Of a DNA stretch of 64,000 nucleotides, positions 1 through 7,867 are shown piece after piece (position 1 is the first letter of the stretch; each line of letters starts with the position of its first letter). Under the pieces are notes generated by a model. It worked only from the letters and a program-made list of their open reading frames with translations, was not told where the DNA came from and did no database searches. The stretch is from an uncultured Anaerolineae bacterium (GTDB lineage Bacteria; Chloroflexota; Anaerolineae; Anaerolineales; Villigracilaceae): NCBI GenBank assembly GCA_903854805.1, contig CAINXK010000127.1, forward strand, positions 11,798 through 75,797, given 5' to 3'. Position numbers and translations under genes: made by a program.

Positions 1-1
1 G

Positions 2-844
2 TTTCAACGTCCAACCGACATTGTCATTTCCATCAGAAATGGCAGCGTGGATTTTGGCATTACCGGGCTGGATGTGCTGGAAGAACATCGCGGCGAAAAT
101 GGCGAGATCATGATTCTGCACGAAGAGCTCGGCTATGGGAAATGTGCTCTGGCACTGGCGGTTCCCGAAAGCTGGAACTCAGTTGAAACAGTCGAAGATC
201 TGCGAACCGAAGCCCAAGCTCTTGGCCGCCCGCTCAAAGTGGCAACAAAATTTCCAGAACTAACCTCACGCTTCTTATCTGCGCATACAATTCCGTTTTC
301 GATCGTCAGCGCAGAAGGCACCCTGGAGATTGCGCCGGCCATAGGTTATGCAGATATGATATCGGACCTGGTTTCAAGCGGGCAGACCCTGCGCGACAAT
401 CGCCTGCGTCCACTCAGCGATGGACAAATTCAACGCTCTCAGTCGGTTTTAGCGGCAAACAGAGCGGTACTCGAATCAAATCCACAGGCATTGGCAGTAG
501 CTCGCCAACTGCTCGAATTTATTGAAGCCTATCTCCGTGCGCAAAACAATGTCTCGATTTTTGCCAACATGCGCGGCGAAAATCCGGAAGCAATTGCCGG
601 ACGAATTTTTGCGCAAAAAACAATTGGCGGGCTTAACGGCCCAACTATCAGCCGGATCATTCACCGAGATGGCGACCCAAACTGGTATGACCTGCACATC
701 ATCGTGCACCGTAATGAACTTTTCGGCGCCATCACCGAGCTGCGCTCGATTGGCGGCAGTGGGGTGGTGGTCGCTCCGGTTATCTATATCTTCGAGGAAG
801 AACCGCCCAGGTACAAAGCCATGCTCACAGCGTTAAAAAAATAA
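2..844 (+). CDS. hisG: ATP phosphoribosyltransferase, 5' end cut by window edge
   Basis: Catalyses the first step of histidine biosynthesis, joining ATP and PRPP to form phosphoribosyl-ATP in the cytoplasm. The reading frame is open from base 2, so the first part of the gene lies outside the window; the GTG at 47 is internal, because the in-frame codons before it read as HisG sequence. The last ~75 residues (from GLNGPTIS to the end) match the C-terminal PII-like regulatory domain of the long HisG form, which in that family gives feedback inhibition by histidine and removes the need for HisZ. A perfect hairpin follows 11 bases after the stop, so this is probably the last gene of its transcript. 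Identification is by recognition of family motifs; no search was run. Confidence 0.9.
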   Translation, partial: FQRPTDIVISIRNGSVDFGITGLDVLEEHRGENGEIMILHEELGYGKCALALAVPESWNSVETVEDLRTEAQALGRPLKVATKFPELTSRFLSAHTIPFSIVSAEGTLEIAPAIGYADMISDLVSSGQTLRDNRLRPLSDGQIQRSQSVLAANRAVLESNPQALAVARQLLEFIEAYLRAQNNVSIFANMRGENPEAIAGRIFAQKTIGGLNGPTISRIIHRDGDPNWYDLHIIVHRNELFGAITELRSIGGSGVVVAPVIYIFEEEPPRYKAMLTALKK

Positions 845-855
845 AGAGAAAACAG

Positions 856-890
856 ACAGGCCAGCTCTGAAAAACCGAGAGCTGGCCTGT
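856..890 (+). terminator. Terminator-like hairpin after hisG
   Basis: Perfect 13-bp inverted repeat (856-868 with 878-890) around a 9-base loop, just downstream of the hisG stop. There is no T-run after it, so termination may be weak or factor-assisted. The next gene is on the opposite strand, so it separates convergent units. Confidence 0.55.
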
Positions 891-1031
891 AGATAACTAT
901 GATCGCTGAATTTATGTTTGAATAACGTCAGTAATGGCTATGTTCATTTCAATAAAAAATAGTATGGACGAGTAGCTTTTGTGTTTATTTTTGCGCAAAA
1001 CCCAATCTGGCCGTGTCGCATTACCCATTAT

Positions 1032-1541
1032 TCAGGTTTGAATATTAACTGTAACCTCATAGATGCGTGCTGGTGGGGTATCTTTCTCAAAAGTCCGGTG
1101 ATAAATCAGGCGCAGCGTAGCATCACCAGGCTTGATGGCCTTGAAAGTAAAATCAAAAGTACCGCCGCCACCCACCAGAGTATTGGACCGGGTGTAAACC
1201 GGTTCCGCCTGCTGTTGAAGAAGACTGGTATCCAGGTTTTGTGTCTCCCAGGTGAAACCAGTGGTAGGGTTTCCGCTGACGACAACATGCAAGATACCAT
1301 CGACGCTGAGCGTCACTTTTGAGCCATTTTGCTCTTCGGTAAGATCTAGCACAAGGTTACCTTTCTTTGGCTCACTGTCTGATCCAGCGGCTGGTTCAGG
1401 AGAGGAAAGCGGCTCTGATGTGGCAACGGTAGCTTGAATGGTAGGAAGCGCCACATTGGTACTTCCTGCTCCTTGACTACTGCAAGCAGTCAGAAGGATA
1501 ACAATGGCTATTAGACAGCCAGGGAATCGGTTTCTATTCAT
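1032..1541 (-). CDS. Chagasin-family (I42) cysteine-protease inhibitor lipoprotein
   Basis: Predicted lipid-anchored inhibitor of papain-type cysteine proteases. Numbered from the ATG at 1541 (169 aa), it has a short hydrophobic signal ending in a lipobox LLTAC (Cys20), a Ser/Pro-rich spacer to about residue 60, then one I42 domain. The hallmark loops are visible: NPTTGFTW at 91-98, a GGGG-containing loop near 124, and RLIYHR near 144-149. In chagasins these three loops plug the protease active-site cleft. An alternative GTG start lies three codons upstream; neither has a strong Shine-Dalgarno. It follows, 74 bases downstream and on the same strand, a papain-family protease gene, so the two are likely co-transcribed and the obvious target is its neighbour. 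That pairing is inference. Confidence 0.85.
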   Translation of the reverse strand: MNRNRFPGCLIAIVILLTACSSQGAGSTNVALPTIQATVATSEPLSSPEPAAGSDSEPKKGNLVLDLTEEQNGSKVTLSVDGILHVVVSGNPTTGFTWETQNLDTSLLQQQAEPVYTRSNTLVGGGGTFDFTFKAIKPGDATLRLIYHRTFEKDTPPARIYEVTVNIQT

Positions 1542-1615
1542 AAAAGTCACTCGTTACATTAACCATTCTTATTGGCTTCATTTGATGGGAACCTGGATTG
1601 GCAGGCAGAGTATTA

Positions 1616-4258
1616 CTAACGGAGAGGTTTGCCAAAGCGGTCATACTTCCGATTAAGTTCAATCTGACCTATTTCGACCCTCTCAGCAGCCTTGAACAAT
1701 TCAGACATGCCAAGGACGGCCCAGTCAACTTCAAGATTTTCAGCCGATGATCCCCGGTACATCCACAATCCAACCTGACCATTTACCAGGGAAATATCTG
1801 AGCCAGACCAGACCAGAATTTCATTGATGTAGTATCGGAAATCCTTACCATCAGCAATGACTTTGAGTGTATTCCAGCCATTCGTTACAATTGAAGGCGA
1901 TGCAGTCCAATCTTTTAGGGGAGTCCAACTACCATTAATCCCTTTCCATACGCTAAAAGTTCCATTTTGACGATACAGAAATTGGTAGGATGTCTTCCAA
2001 TCTTTATCGATACCAAAATTAGGGATGCCGCGCACTACCAGACCCGATGAATAGCCAGCGGGACTGACGCGTTTCATTCGTACCTGAAAGGTGAAATTAC
2101 TGAAGGTTTGATCGTAGCTGACGCTTGAAACCAGGTTTGCAGCCCCATTTGTGTAAAGAGATGTGGCAGAATTCGCCCATGCGCCACCCGGGCGGACTAC
2201 CCAGCCAGCAGCACTACCGTTGAATTGGGAATTGAATCCAACAAGAGGTATAAAAGTTTTAGGCGCAGAATAGGCGCCACTACCAGCAGCCACCTGCCAT
2301 TGATAATTTTTATTAAATGTTAGCATAATGGCCGGTGTATTAGAGCAGCGGTTTGTCGCAGTGTTGCAAGAAGTGCTGGCAACCACCAGGCCATCGATCA
2401 GATAAGTACCAGATGCAAGATCTTTAACCCTGAGCATGTAGGATGAGACAGTTCCTAGCCTTTCCCAGCTGTAGGTGGGACTGGCAGAGTAGGTATCACC
2501 CGATGGCGAATACGCAGCCGGCACGACATTAGAGGGAAGCAGGGTTGGTGTGCGGGTAAAAGTTGGCAACGCAGTCCGGGTAAAGGTCGGTGATATAGTA
2601 GGGAGCGGGGTTACCGTACGGGTTGCGGTACGAGTTGCAGTCGGTAAGGTTATTGATGTTGGTGGTATCACCGGTGTGCTGGTACGGGTTGGAGTACGGG
2701 TTGAAGTAAATAATACGATCGGGGTACGGGTAAAGGTTGGTGCTGGCAAGGTTGGGGTACGTGTTGATGTTTGTTTAGCTGTTGAGGTTGGTGCAATCGT
2801 CGGTGTACGTGGCAGGGTTGGTGGCAGGGTCGGGAGCAAGGTCGAGGTTGGGAGCGGTGAGGTACCCACATATTTAATCCAGGATGTGCCTTCACCCACT
2901 TTTGAAATTCCCCATTTGATATTCATATAACCAGCATTGCCCCAGGCAGAGCCCCAACTGTTACGCAGAATCCAGGTTCCGGTGGCATCATCCCAACCTA
3001 CCAGGACGATCTGATGATTAGTGGAACCTCCACACTGGCTGCTTTCATCAATAGCAAATGTGCCGCCTGAATAACTGTTCCAACCAGAACCAGCACAAAC
3101 CCCGGCGGTAACAGGACCATAGGTATAGATGGCATTCTTGATTTGATCGACAGTAGGCATGGTAAATTCATTTGCGACAATGAACTGCCAGCTATCGGCT
3201 TTATAAGCATGGGGAAGCGCTATACTGCAACTCCCATTTGTGGCCGTATAAGGTTTAACCGATTCCAGCACTGCACCAATTTCAGTCTGGCTTTTACCGA
3301 GAGTATCGAGATGATATTTGCTGGCGGTTAGACCCCCATTGCAGCTCCAACCATCCTTATTACAAGATAACAGAAATTGCTCCGAAAGGTCAGCAGATGG
3401 AGCGCCAGCCTTCATAACTGCAGATTCCATCACTGCAACAGTGCCAAATGCCCAACAACTGCCACAACTGCCTTGATCACGTACCGCTGGAACAATACCC
3501 TGGGTGCGCCAGTCCCATGAGGTTGGTAAACCTCTAAGGGGTAGTACGGCAATCGGGTTGATCTTATTATCAGTACTCACACTGGTTGTAGCGGCTGAAT
3601 CTACTGGCTCGGATGGAGTCGGGTCATTCAATTCAACCACAGTACTGGTTTCGGGCACTTTAAGACTGAGGCGAGCGTGTGTGGGAGTGGTCTGGTCAAA
3701 CTGCCGCCTGTAAACCAGTCGCACGGTCTCATCCCCAGTTGCACGGGGCATGAGCTGGATCGTCTGAAGAGAAGGCGCGCCAAGGCCACGATAGCGAGTA
3801 ACGAAAGCGGCTTCTCCATTCTGAATGTAGCGCGCCTGGCTATCAGAGACAACCTGCCAGCTATAGCCAGCTGTTAGACGAGCCTCAAGCTGCAAAGTTA
3901 TCGGAGCATTTCCGGCAGGCAAGACCAGGGTCAGCTCCACTGGACCACCCAGAAAATCCACGGCCGGGGATAGTTCATCGAAGAGTATGGTGCGCAGTTG
4001 ATCGATGCCTTGCACACCAGAAAGAACGAGATTGCGGGCAGCGATGCTGCGCGCAACACCTTTCGCTCCGGGAACGTTAGATGGCTTTACAAAATTACTC
4101 TGAGCATACACAACCTGGTCAGGACTCATTTCGATGACAGCATCCCACTCCGCTTGAACATCCTGCGCTGAAGCATTTTTGCTATCGAGCATCAATGGAA
4201 TAAATAAAAGGATGCTGAACAAGAAAAGAGCAATAAAAAAATCAACCTTTTTACTCAT
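1616..4258 (-). CDS. Secreted papain-family (C1A) cysteine protease with internal I42-like segment and C-terminal beta-sandwich
   Basis: 880-aa exported protease. In order: signal peptide (1-32, cut near ASA|Q); a region ~100-202 that resembles a chagasin/I42 domain (AGYSWQV at 130-136, RLVYRRQF at 180-187); a C1A catalytic domain ~244-465 with oxyanion Gln262, nucleophile Cys268 in GSCGSCWAFG, His415 in STNHQ and Asn433 in RNSWG; a ~110-residue Thr/Pro/Arg linker (~467-577); and a C-terminal part (~580-865) whose last 190 residues look like a concanavalin/LamG-type sandwich. I see no I29 propeptide before the catalytic domain; the I42-like segment sits in its place and may act as an in-cis inhibitor (inference). 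The ATG at 4258 has GGAG five bases upstream. It precedes the I42 lipoprotein in a probable two-gene operon. Confidence 0.88.
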   Translation of the reverse strand: MSKKVDFFIALFLFSILLFIPLMLDSKNASAQDVQAEWDAVIEMSPDQVVYAQSNFVKPSNVPGAKGVARSIAARNLVLSGVQGIDQLRTILFDELSPAVDFLGGPVELTLVLPAGNAPITLQLEARLTAGYSWQVVSDSQARYIQNGEAAFVTRYRGLGAPSLQTIQLMPRATGDETVRLVYRRQFDQTTPTHARLSLKVPETSTVVELNDPTPSEPVDSAATTSVSTDNKINPIAVLPLRGLPTSWDWRTQGIVPAVRDQGSCGSCWAFGTVAVMESAVMKAGAPSADLSEQFLLSCNKDGWSCNGGLTASKYHLDTLGKSQTEIGAVLESVKPYTATNGSCSIALPHAYKADSWQFIVANEFTMPTVDQIKNAIYTYGPVTAGVCAGSGWNSYSGGTFAIDESSQCGGSTNHQIVLVGWDDATGTWILRNSWGSAWGNAGYMNIKWGISKVGEGTSWIKYVGTSPLPTSTLLPTLPPTLPRTPTIAPTSTAKQTSTRTPTLPAPTFTRTPIVLFTSTRTPTRTSTPVIPPTSITLPTATRTATRTVTPLPTISPTFTRTALPTFTRTPTLLPSNVVPAAYSPSGDTYSASPTYSWERLGTVSSYMLRVKDLASGTYLIDGLVVASTSCNTATNRCSNTPAIMLTFNKNYQWQVAAGSGAYSAPKTFIPLVGFNSQFNGSAAGWVVRPGGAWANSATSLYTNGAANLVSSVSYDQTFSNFTFQVRMKRVSPAGYSSGLVVRGIPNFGIDKDWKTSYQFLYRQNGTFSVWKGINGSWTPLKDWTASPSIVTNGWNTLKVIADGKDFRYYINEILVWSGSDISLVNGQVGLWMYRGSSAENLEVDWAVLGMSELFKAAERVEIGQIELNRKYDRFGKPLR

Positions 4259-4289
4259 GAATTCTCCCTACCAGACTACATAATTATTA

Positions 4290-4318
4290 ATGATACACAT
4301 TGGCCATCTTCTTTGAAA
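4290..4318 (-). promoter_or_regulatory. Possible promoter of the cysteine-protease operon
   Basis: On the minus strand TTTCAA (4318-4313), a 17-base spacer and TATCAT (4295-4290) lie 32 bases before the protease start. The -35 element is poor, so this is tentative. Confidence 0.3.
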
Positions 4319-4940
4319 CAAATGTCAAAATAAAAGCTAACTTCCTTGAACACAACTCCATTGTGCCAACATATAGTTTTGTATGAATTAGCGTCTCAAT
4401 GGACTGGATATTGAATAAACGCAGACTCGCAATCAGGGCATGATTTGATGAAAAATTTTTGGAAGGAACAACCAAATACCAATAATACCTGGATCAATGT
4501 CAAAGTTAAACGACACAAAGGAGACAAAATAGTCTCTGCCGCCAAACAATCCCACAAATAATTCTAAAGTTTTCCGAACTACAGGCTCAAATCGAAAACA
4601 AACAGCTACCTATAAACCTGGCTTAATCCACCCTGATCTTACTACACGCAAATTTCCATAGCCACCACTAATACATTAATTATACAACCAGAGAATTTTC
4701 GCACGCATCCCCCAAAAGTAATGGGGACAAGGATGAGTACCAATAGAATAAAGCTAAAACGCTACTTTGATCTTCTTGCGCCCTGCATTACTGGCAACAA
4801 GTTGAAAAGCTGGCAGAATAAACCAATTTCCCGAAGGCTTTTCTTAGGGTCCATATCCAAAAACCGACAATCGAACCGCCTGCCACCTTTCAGATTGTTT
4901 GCATTCAGCCTGGTACCGCTCCCAGGCAGATCGCTGCATA
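4319..4940. other. Intergenic region without a convincing gene
   Basis: AT-rich stretch between two divergent transcription units. Short open frames exist on both strands but have neither a ribosome-binding site nor recognisable protein character. I see no hairpin or repeat worth naming. Confidence 0.5.
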
Positions 4941-4969
4941 TTTACACTTATATGCCTTGCATGTATAAT
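4941..4969 (+). promoter_or_regulatory. Strong sigma-70-type promoter of the ten-gene signalling/lipid operon
   Basis: TTTACA (4941-4946), exactly 17 bases, then a consensus TATAAT (4964-4969). Transcription would begin near 4976, leaving a ~40-base leader before the ATG at 5016. This position excludes the upstream in-frame ATG at 4899 as a start on this transcript. Confidence 0.7.
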
Positions 4970-5015
4970 CCTTTTAGCGTTTCTTTTACATAGAAGCATT
5001 ATATTGAGGCGGTCA

Positions 5016-5837
5016 ATGGCTCTCCGGGGCAACCTGCGCGATTTTACTGTGACACAATTGCTAAATCTCATCAACCTGGCCCATAAGACCGGGACTTTGG
5101 TGATAGAAGGACCCAACGAGGCGGCTCGTATCGCTTTCCGGAATGGGAAACTGTCCTATGCCCAAACCGGGCAAGAGGACAACCACCTGGCGACAATCTT
5201 GCACCGCTCAAATCGGCTCACCACAGGTCAGTTGCGTGCCATCCAACTGCGGGCGGCGCACGTCAGCGATAAAGAATTGGGACTGCTGCTGATTAATGCC
5301 GGATATATTACCCAAGATGATATCTTAAATGCACTTCAGGCATATTTCACTGACATTGTACGCCGCTTGTTCACCTGGGTGGAAGGCTCTTTCCGGTTTG
5401 AAAACGAAATGCTGCCACCAGATGATCGTATTACTGTGCGGCTTGATCTTGAGAACCTGATCATTGAGGGTGCACGTCAATTACGCGAGTGGGAACAATT
5501 ACAAGATGAAATACCCAGCCTTGACATGGCACTTAAGTTTATTGAGCGTCCTGGCACGTCGATGCAAAAAATGAACCTAAGCGTAGAAGAATGGCGCGTT
5601 GTTTCATATATCAATCCACGTAACACTATTAAACAAATTGGCTCCGCGGCAAAGATGAGTGACCTCGAAATTCGCCGCATTGTTTATGGACTGCTGCAAG
5701 CCGGACTCGTGGAAGTGATCCGACATGAGGGTACAACACTTTCTGCGGAGCTCACTCGCCCGCAAGCGACTGTCCAAAACCGGGAAGAACAGAAATCGCT
5801 GGTAAACCGGTTGATCACGCGTATCCGCTCGATCTAA
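5016..5837 (+). CDS. DUF4388 (PATAN) domain protein, predicted GTPase partner
   Basis: 273-aa soluble protein opening with the typical DUF4388 start (MALRGNLRDF, then LLNLINLAHKTGTL), so the N-terminal ~100 residues form a PATAN domain. The last ~110 residues look like a winged-helix/helical module (QIGSAAKMSDLEIRRIVYGL). PATAN proteins are known partners or regulators of small Ras-like GTPases and two-component systems, and the very next gene encodes such a GTPase. I chose the ATG at 5016 because it starts the family motif, has GAGG six bases upstream, and lies ~40 bases after the promoter at 4941-4969. A start at 4899 would add a spurious hydrophobic stretch. First gene of a ten-gene run; its exact function is unknown. 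Confidence 0.8.
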   Translation: MALRGNLRDFTVTQLLNLINLAHKTGTLVIEGPNEAARIAFRNGKLSYAQTGQEDNHLATILHRSNRLTTGQLRAIQLRAAHVSDKELGLLLINAGYITQDDILNALQAYFTDIVRRLFTWVEGSFRFENEMLPPDDRITVRLDLENLIIEGARQLREWEQLQDEIPSLDMALKFIERPGTSMQKMNLSVEEWRVVSYINPRNTIKQIGSAAKMSDLEIRRIVYGLLQAGLVEVIRHEGTTLSAELTRPQATVQNREEQKSLVNRLITRIRSI

Positions 5838-5862
5838 TTTTTTTCTTTGAGGCTGAATTATT

Positions 5863-6405
5863 ATGCAAACCGTCAAAATGGTGGTGACAGGGCCGTTTAG
5901 CGCAGGTAAGACACAATTTATTCGTTCAGTTAGCGAAATCGATGTAGTTGCCACTGAACGGAAAATCACCAATGCCAGCGAACGCGCTGTAAAGCAAGCT
6001 ACCACGGTTGCCATGGACTTTGGCCGAATTACTGTGGATGAAGATCTTGTGCTCTATTTATTTGGAACACCAGGACAAAAACGTTTTGATTTTATGTGGG
6101 AGATTCTATCCGAAGGCATGCTGGGGTTTATTGTAATGATCGACAGCACCCGACCAGAAACTTTCCGCGAAGGACGTTCAATATTGGAGACCTTCCGCGC
6201 ATATGCGCCCACACCTTATGTGGTCGCCGCTAACAAACAGGATGCCCCGGATGCCTGGGAGCTGGAAGATATGCGCAACGCATTGCGCCTGTCACCGAAG
6301 GTCAAGCTGCTCCCGTGTGTCGCCACTCAAAAAACCACCGTCAAAAATGTCCTACTGGAACTGCTTTACAGCATTCTGGCGGAGATGGAAGGCGGAGAAA
6401 AATAA
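5863..6405 (+). CDS. Small Ras-like GTPase (COG2229-type)
   Basis: 180-aa single-domain GTPase. P-loop GPFSAGKT at 10-17, switch I threonines T47/T48, a switch II of the form GTPGQ at 68-72 (instead of the usual DxxGQ), and the guanine-specificity motif NKQD at 124-127 are all present. COG2229 GTPases are typically encoded beside DUF4388, roadblock or sensor-kinase genes and are thought to act as switches in signalling or cell polarity. Here the gene lies 25 bases after the DUF4388 gene. There is no lipid-attachment signal or membrane segment, so it is probably cytoplasmic and recruited by a partner. Nucleotide binding is well supported; the downstream output is not known. Confidence 0.88.
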   Translation: MQTVKMVVTGPFSAGKTQFIRSVSEIDVVATERKITNASERAVKQATTVAMDFGRITVDEDLVLYLFGTPGQKRFDFMWEILSEGMLGFIVMIDSTRPETFREGRSILETFRAYAPTPYVVAANKQDAPDAWELEDMRNALRLSPKVKLLPCVATQKTTVKNVLLELLYSILAEMEGGEK

Positions 6406-6423
6406 GATCTTGAGAAAGTAGCC

Positions 6424-7221
6424 GTGTCTTCAATTACCACAGATCAAGGCATCGTTCATTATGAAGTCTTTGGGCGTGGCCGTCCGGTGATTTTGCTTCA
6501 CGGCTGGTTGGGATCCTGGGGCTTATGGCAAGAAACCATGGCCTACTTGGGGCGTTATTATCGAACCTATGCCATGGATTTTTGGGGGTTTGGTGAATCA
6601 GGTAAAAAACGAGAAACCTATGCGGTCCAGGATTTTGTCGTTCTGGTAGAGCAGTTTATGGATCGCCTCGGCATAGCCCAGGCTCCATTGGTTGGTCACA
6701 GCATGGGTGGCACCGTCAGCTTATCCGTTGCCTTGCAGTACCCGGAACGAGTAAGCAAAGTTGTCATCATTGGATCGCCAATCGTCGGTTCGTCATTGGC
6801 CATCCCGTTGAAGTTGGCGGGATATCGGTTTATCGCCCGAATGATCTTCAACATGATGTGGACATTCCGAAGTGGGATGAAATTGGCTTCGCCTTACATT
6901 TGCGCAGATCCGCGTTTTCCTCAGATGATGGACAATGATCTAACCAAAACGACGGTCGAATCCTTCCTGCTCAGCATAGAATCACTACGACGCACAGATT
7001 TACGCCCAATGCTGCCCCAGCTCAAGATCCCAGTCATGGGTATGTTTGGCGACCGCGACAATATCGTTAGCCCGAACCAATGGAAGCCTCTTCTGGAAGG
7101 TGTGCCACATGCAAAAATTGTACGGTGGCAGCGCGCCCAGCATTTCATCATGCTCGATACTCCACAGGATTTCATGGAAAATTTGAAGACATTCTTGGAT
7201 CAGGAAGAGACACTGCCCTGA
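6424..7221 (+). CDS. Alpha/beta hydrolase, intact catalytic triad
   Basis: 265-aa alpha/beta-hydrolase-fold enzyme starting at GTG 6424. The oxyanion motif HGWLGSW (26-32), nucleophile elbow GHSMG with Ser93, acid Asp212 in GDRDN and His240 near the C-terminus are all in place. It resembles esterases or lipases of the MhpC/BioH type that act on small or acyl esters; the substrate cannot be read from sequence. It lies 18 bases after the GTPase gene and its stop overlaps the next start by one base (TGATG). A paralogue with the same N-terminal motif but no nucleophile serine closes the same operon at 19006, so the pair probably arose by duplication. Confidence 0.85.
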   Translation: MSSITTDQGIVHYEVFGRGRPVILLHGWLGSWGLWQETMAYLGRYYRTYAMDFWGFGESGKKRETYAVQDFVVLVEQFMDRLGIAQAPLVGHSMGGTVSLSVALQYPERVSKVVIIGSPIVGSSLAIPLKLAGYRFIARMIFNMMWTFRSGMKLASPYICADPRFPQMMDNDLTKTTVESFLLSIESLRRTDLRPMLPQLKIPVMGMFGDRDNIVSPNQWKPLLEGVPHAKIVRWQRAQHFIMLDTPQDFMENLKTFLDQEETLP

Positions 7222-7859
7222 TGAATACACCCAGCAAAACCTACTATTATCCCAACCGAATGGGGCGGATTATTTTTCTGGCAGCTGAAGAAGTTCTCGG
7301 CCAAAATGGTGTAAATGCAATCTCCAACCTGGCTGGGCTATCTGAATTTATCGGTCATTACCCCCAAAATAACCAGCTTCTGGAATTTCGTTTTGAATAT
7401 ATTAGCCGCCTGCAAAGTGCGCTGGAAGACTATTATGGACCGCACGGGGGCCGTGGCGTGGCACTCCGCATCGGCAGAGCCTGTTTTCAACATGTCCTGC
7501 GTGAGTTTGGCCCGCTCTTTGGATTGACGGACCTGGCCTTCCGACTTTTACCCTTTGGAACGAAGCTGAAGATAGGGGCTGCTGCTTTCGCGGATATTTT
7601 TAACAAATATACCGACCAACACGTCAGACTGGAAGATACAGGCAAGACGCTGCTCTGGCAAATCGAAAAATGCCCATTGTGCTGGGAGCGCCATACAAAC
7701 ACTGCAACCTGTCAAATGGCCGTCGGCCTGATCCAGGAAGCCCTTATCTGGATCAGTGGTGGGAAAAACTTTAACGTGGAAGAAACCGAATGCATCGCCA
7801 AAGGCGATTTGACCTGCACAATTGCAATTGATAAGACCCCGATGTACGGCACCTCGTGA
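7221..7859 (+). CDS. V4R (4-vinyl reductase-like) domain protein
   Basis: 212-aa protein starting at the ATG that overlaps the previous stop. The C-terminal ~70 residues carry the V4R signature (E-x-EC-x4-GD-x2-C, Cys191 and Cys199). Three more cysteines in CPLC (151, 154) and at 164 could bind a metal. V4R domains are small-molecule-binding modules found in bacteriochlorophyll 4-vinyl reductase relatives, in XylR/DmpR-type regulators and in stand-alone proteins; most bind hydrocarbons or act as scaffolds. There is no sign of photosynthesis genes nearby, so a sensing or binding role in the surrounding signalling/lipid operon is more likely than pigment synthesis. That last point is inference. 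Confidence 0.75.
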   Translation: MNTPSKTYYYPNRMGRIIFLAAEEVLGQNGVNAISNLAGLSEFIGHYPQNNQLLEFRFEYISRLQSALEDYYGPHGGRGVALRIGRACFQHVLREFGPLFGLTDLAFRLLPFGTKLKIGAAAFADIFNKYTDQHVRLEDTGKTLLWQIEKCPLCWERHTNTATCQMAVGLIQEALIWISGGKNFNVEETECIAKGDLTCTIAIDKTPMYGTS

Positions 7860-7867
7860 GTTAAGCG

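Noticed and set aside
2530..2870. Repetitive DNA that looks like a tandem repeat or CRISPR-like array
   Set aside because: It is the coding sequence of the Thr/Pro/Arg linker of the cysteine protease; unit lengths are irregular and no spacers exist.
4899..5015. Upstream extension of the DUF4388 gene with a hydrophobic segment
   Set aside because: The promoter (4941-4969) lies within it, the DUF4388 motif and a Shine-Dalgarno place the start at 5016, and the hydrophobic stretch is not part of the family.
7221..7859. Bacteriochlorophyll 4-vinyl reductase, i.e. evidence of phototrophy
   Set aside because: V4R domains occur in many non-photosynthetic sensors and no pigment or reaction-centre genes are present.
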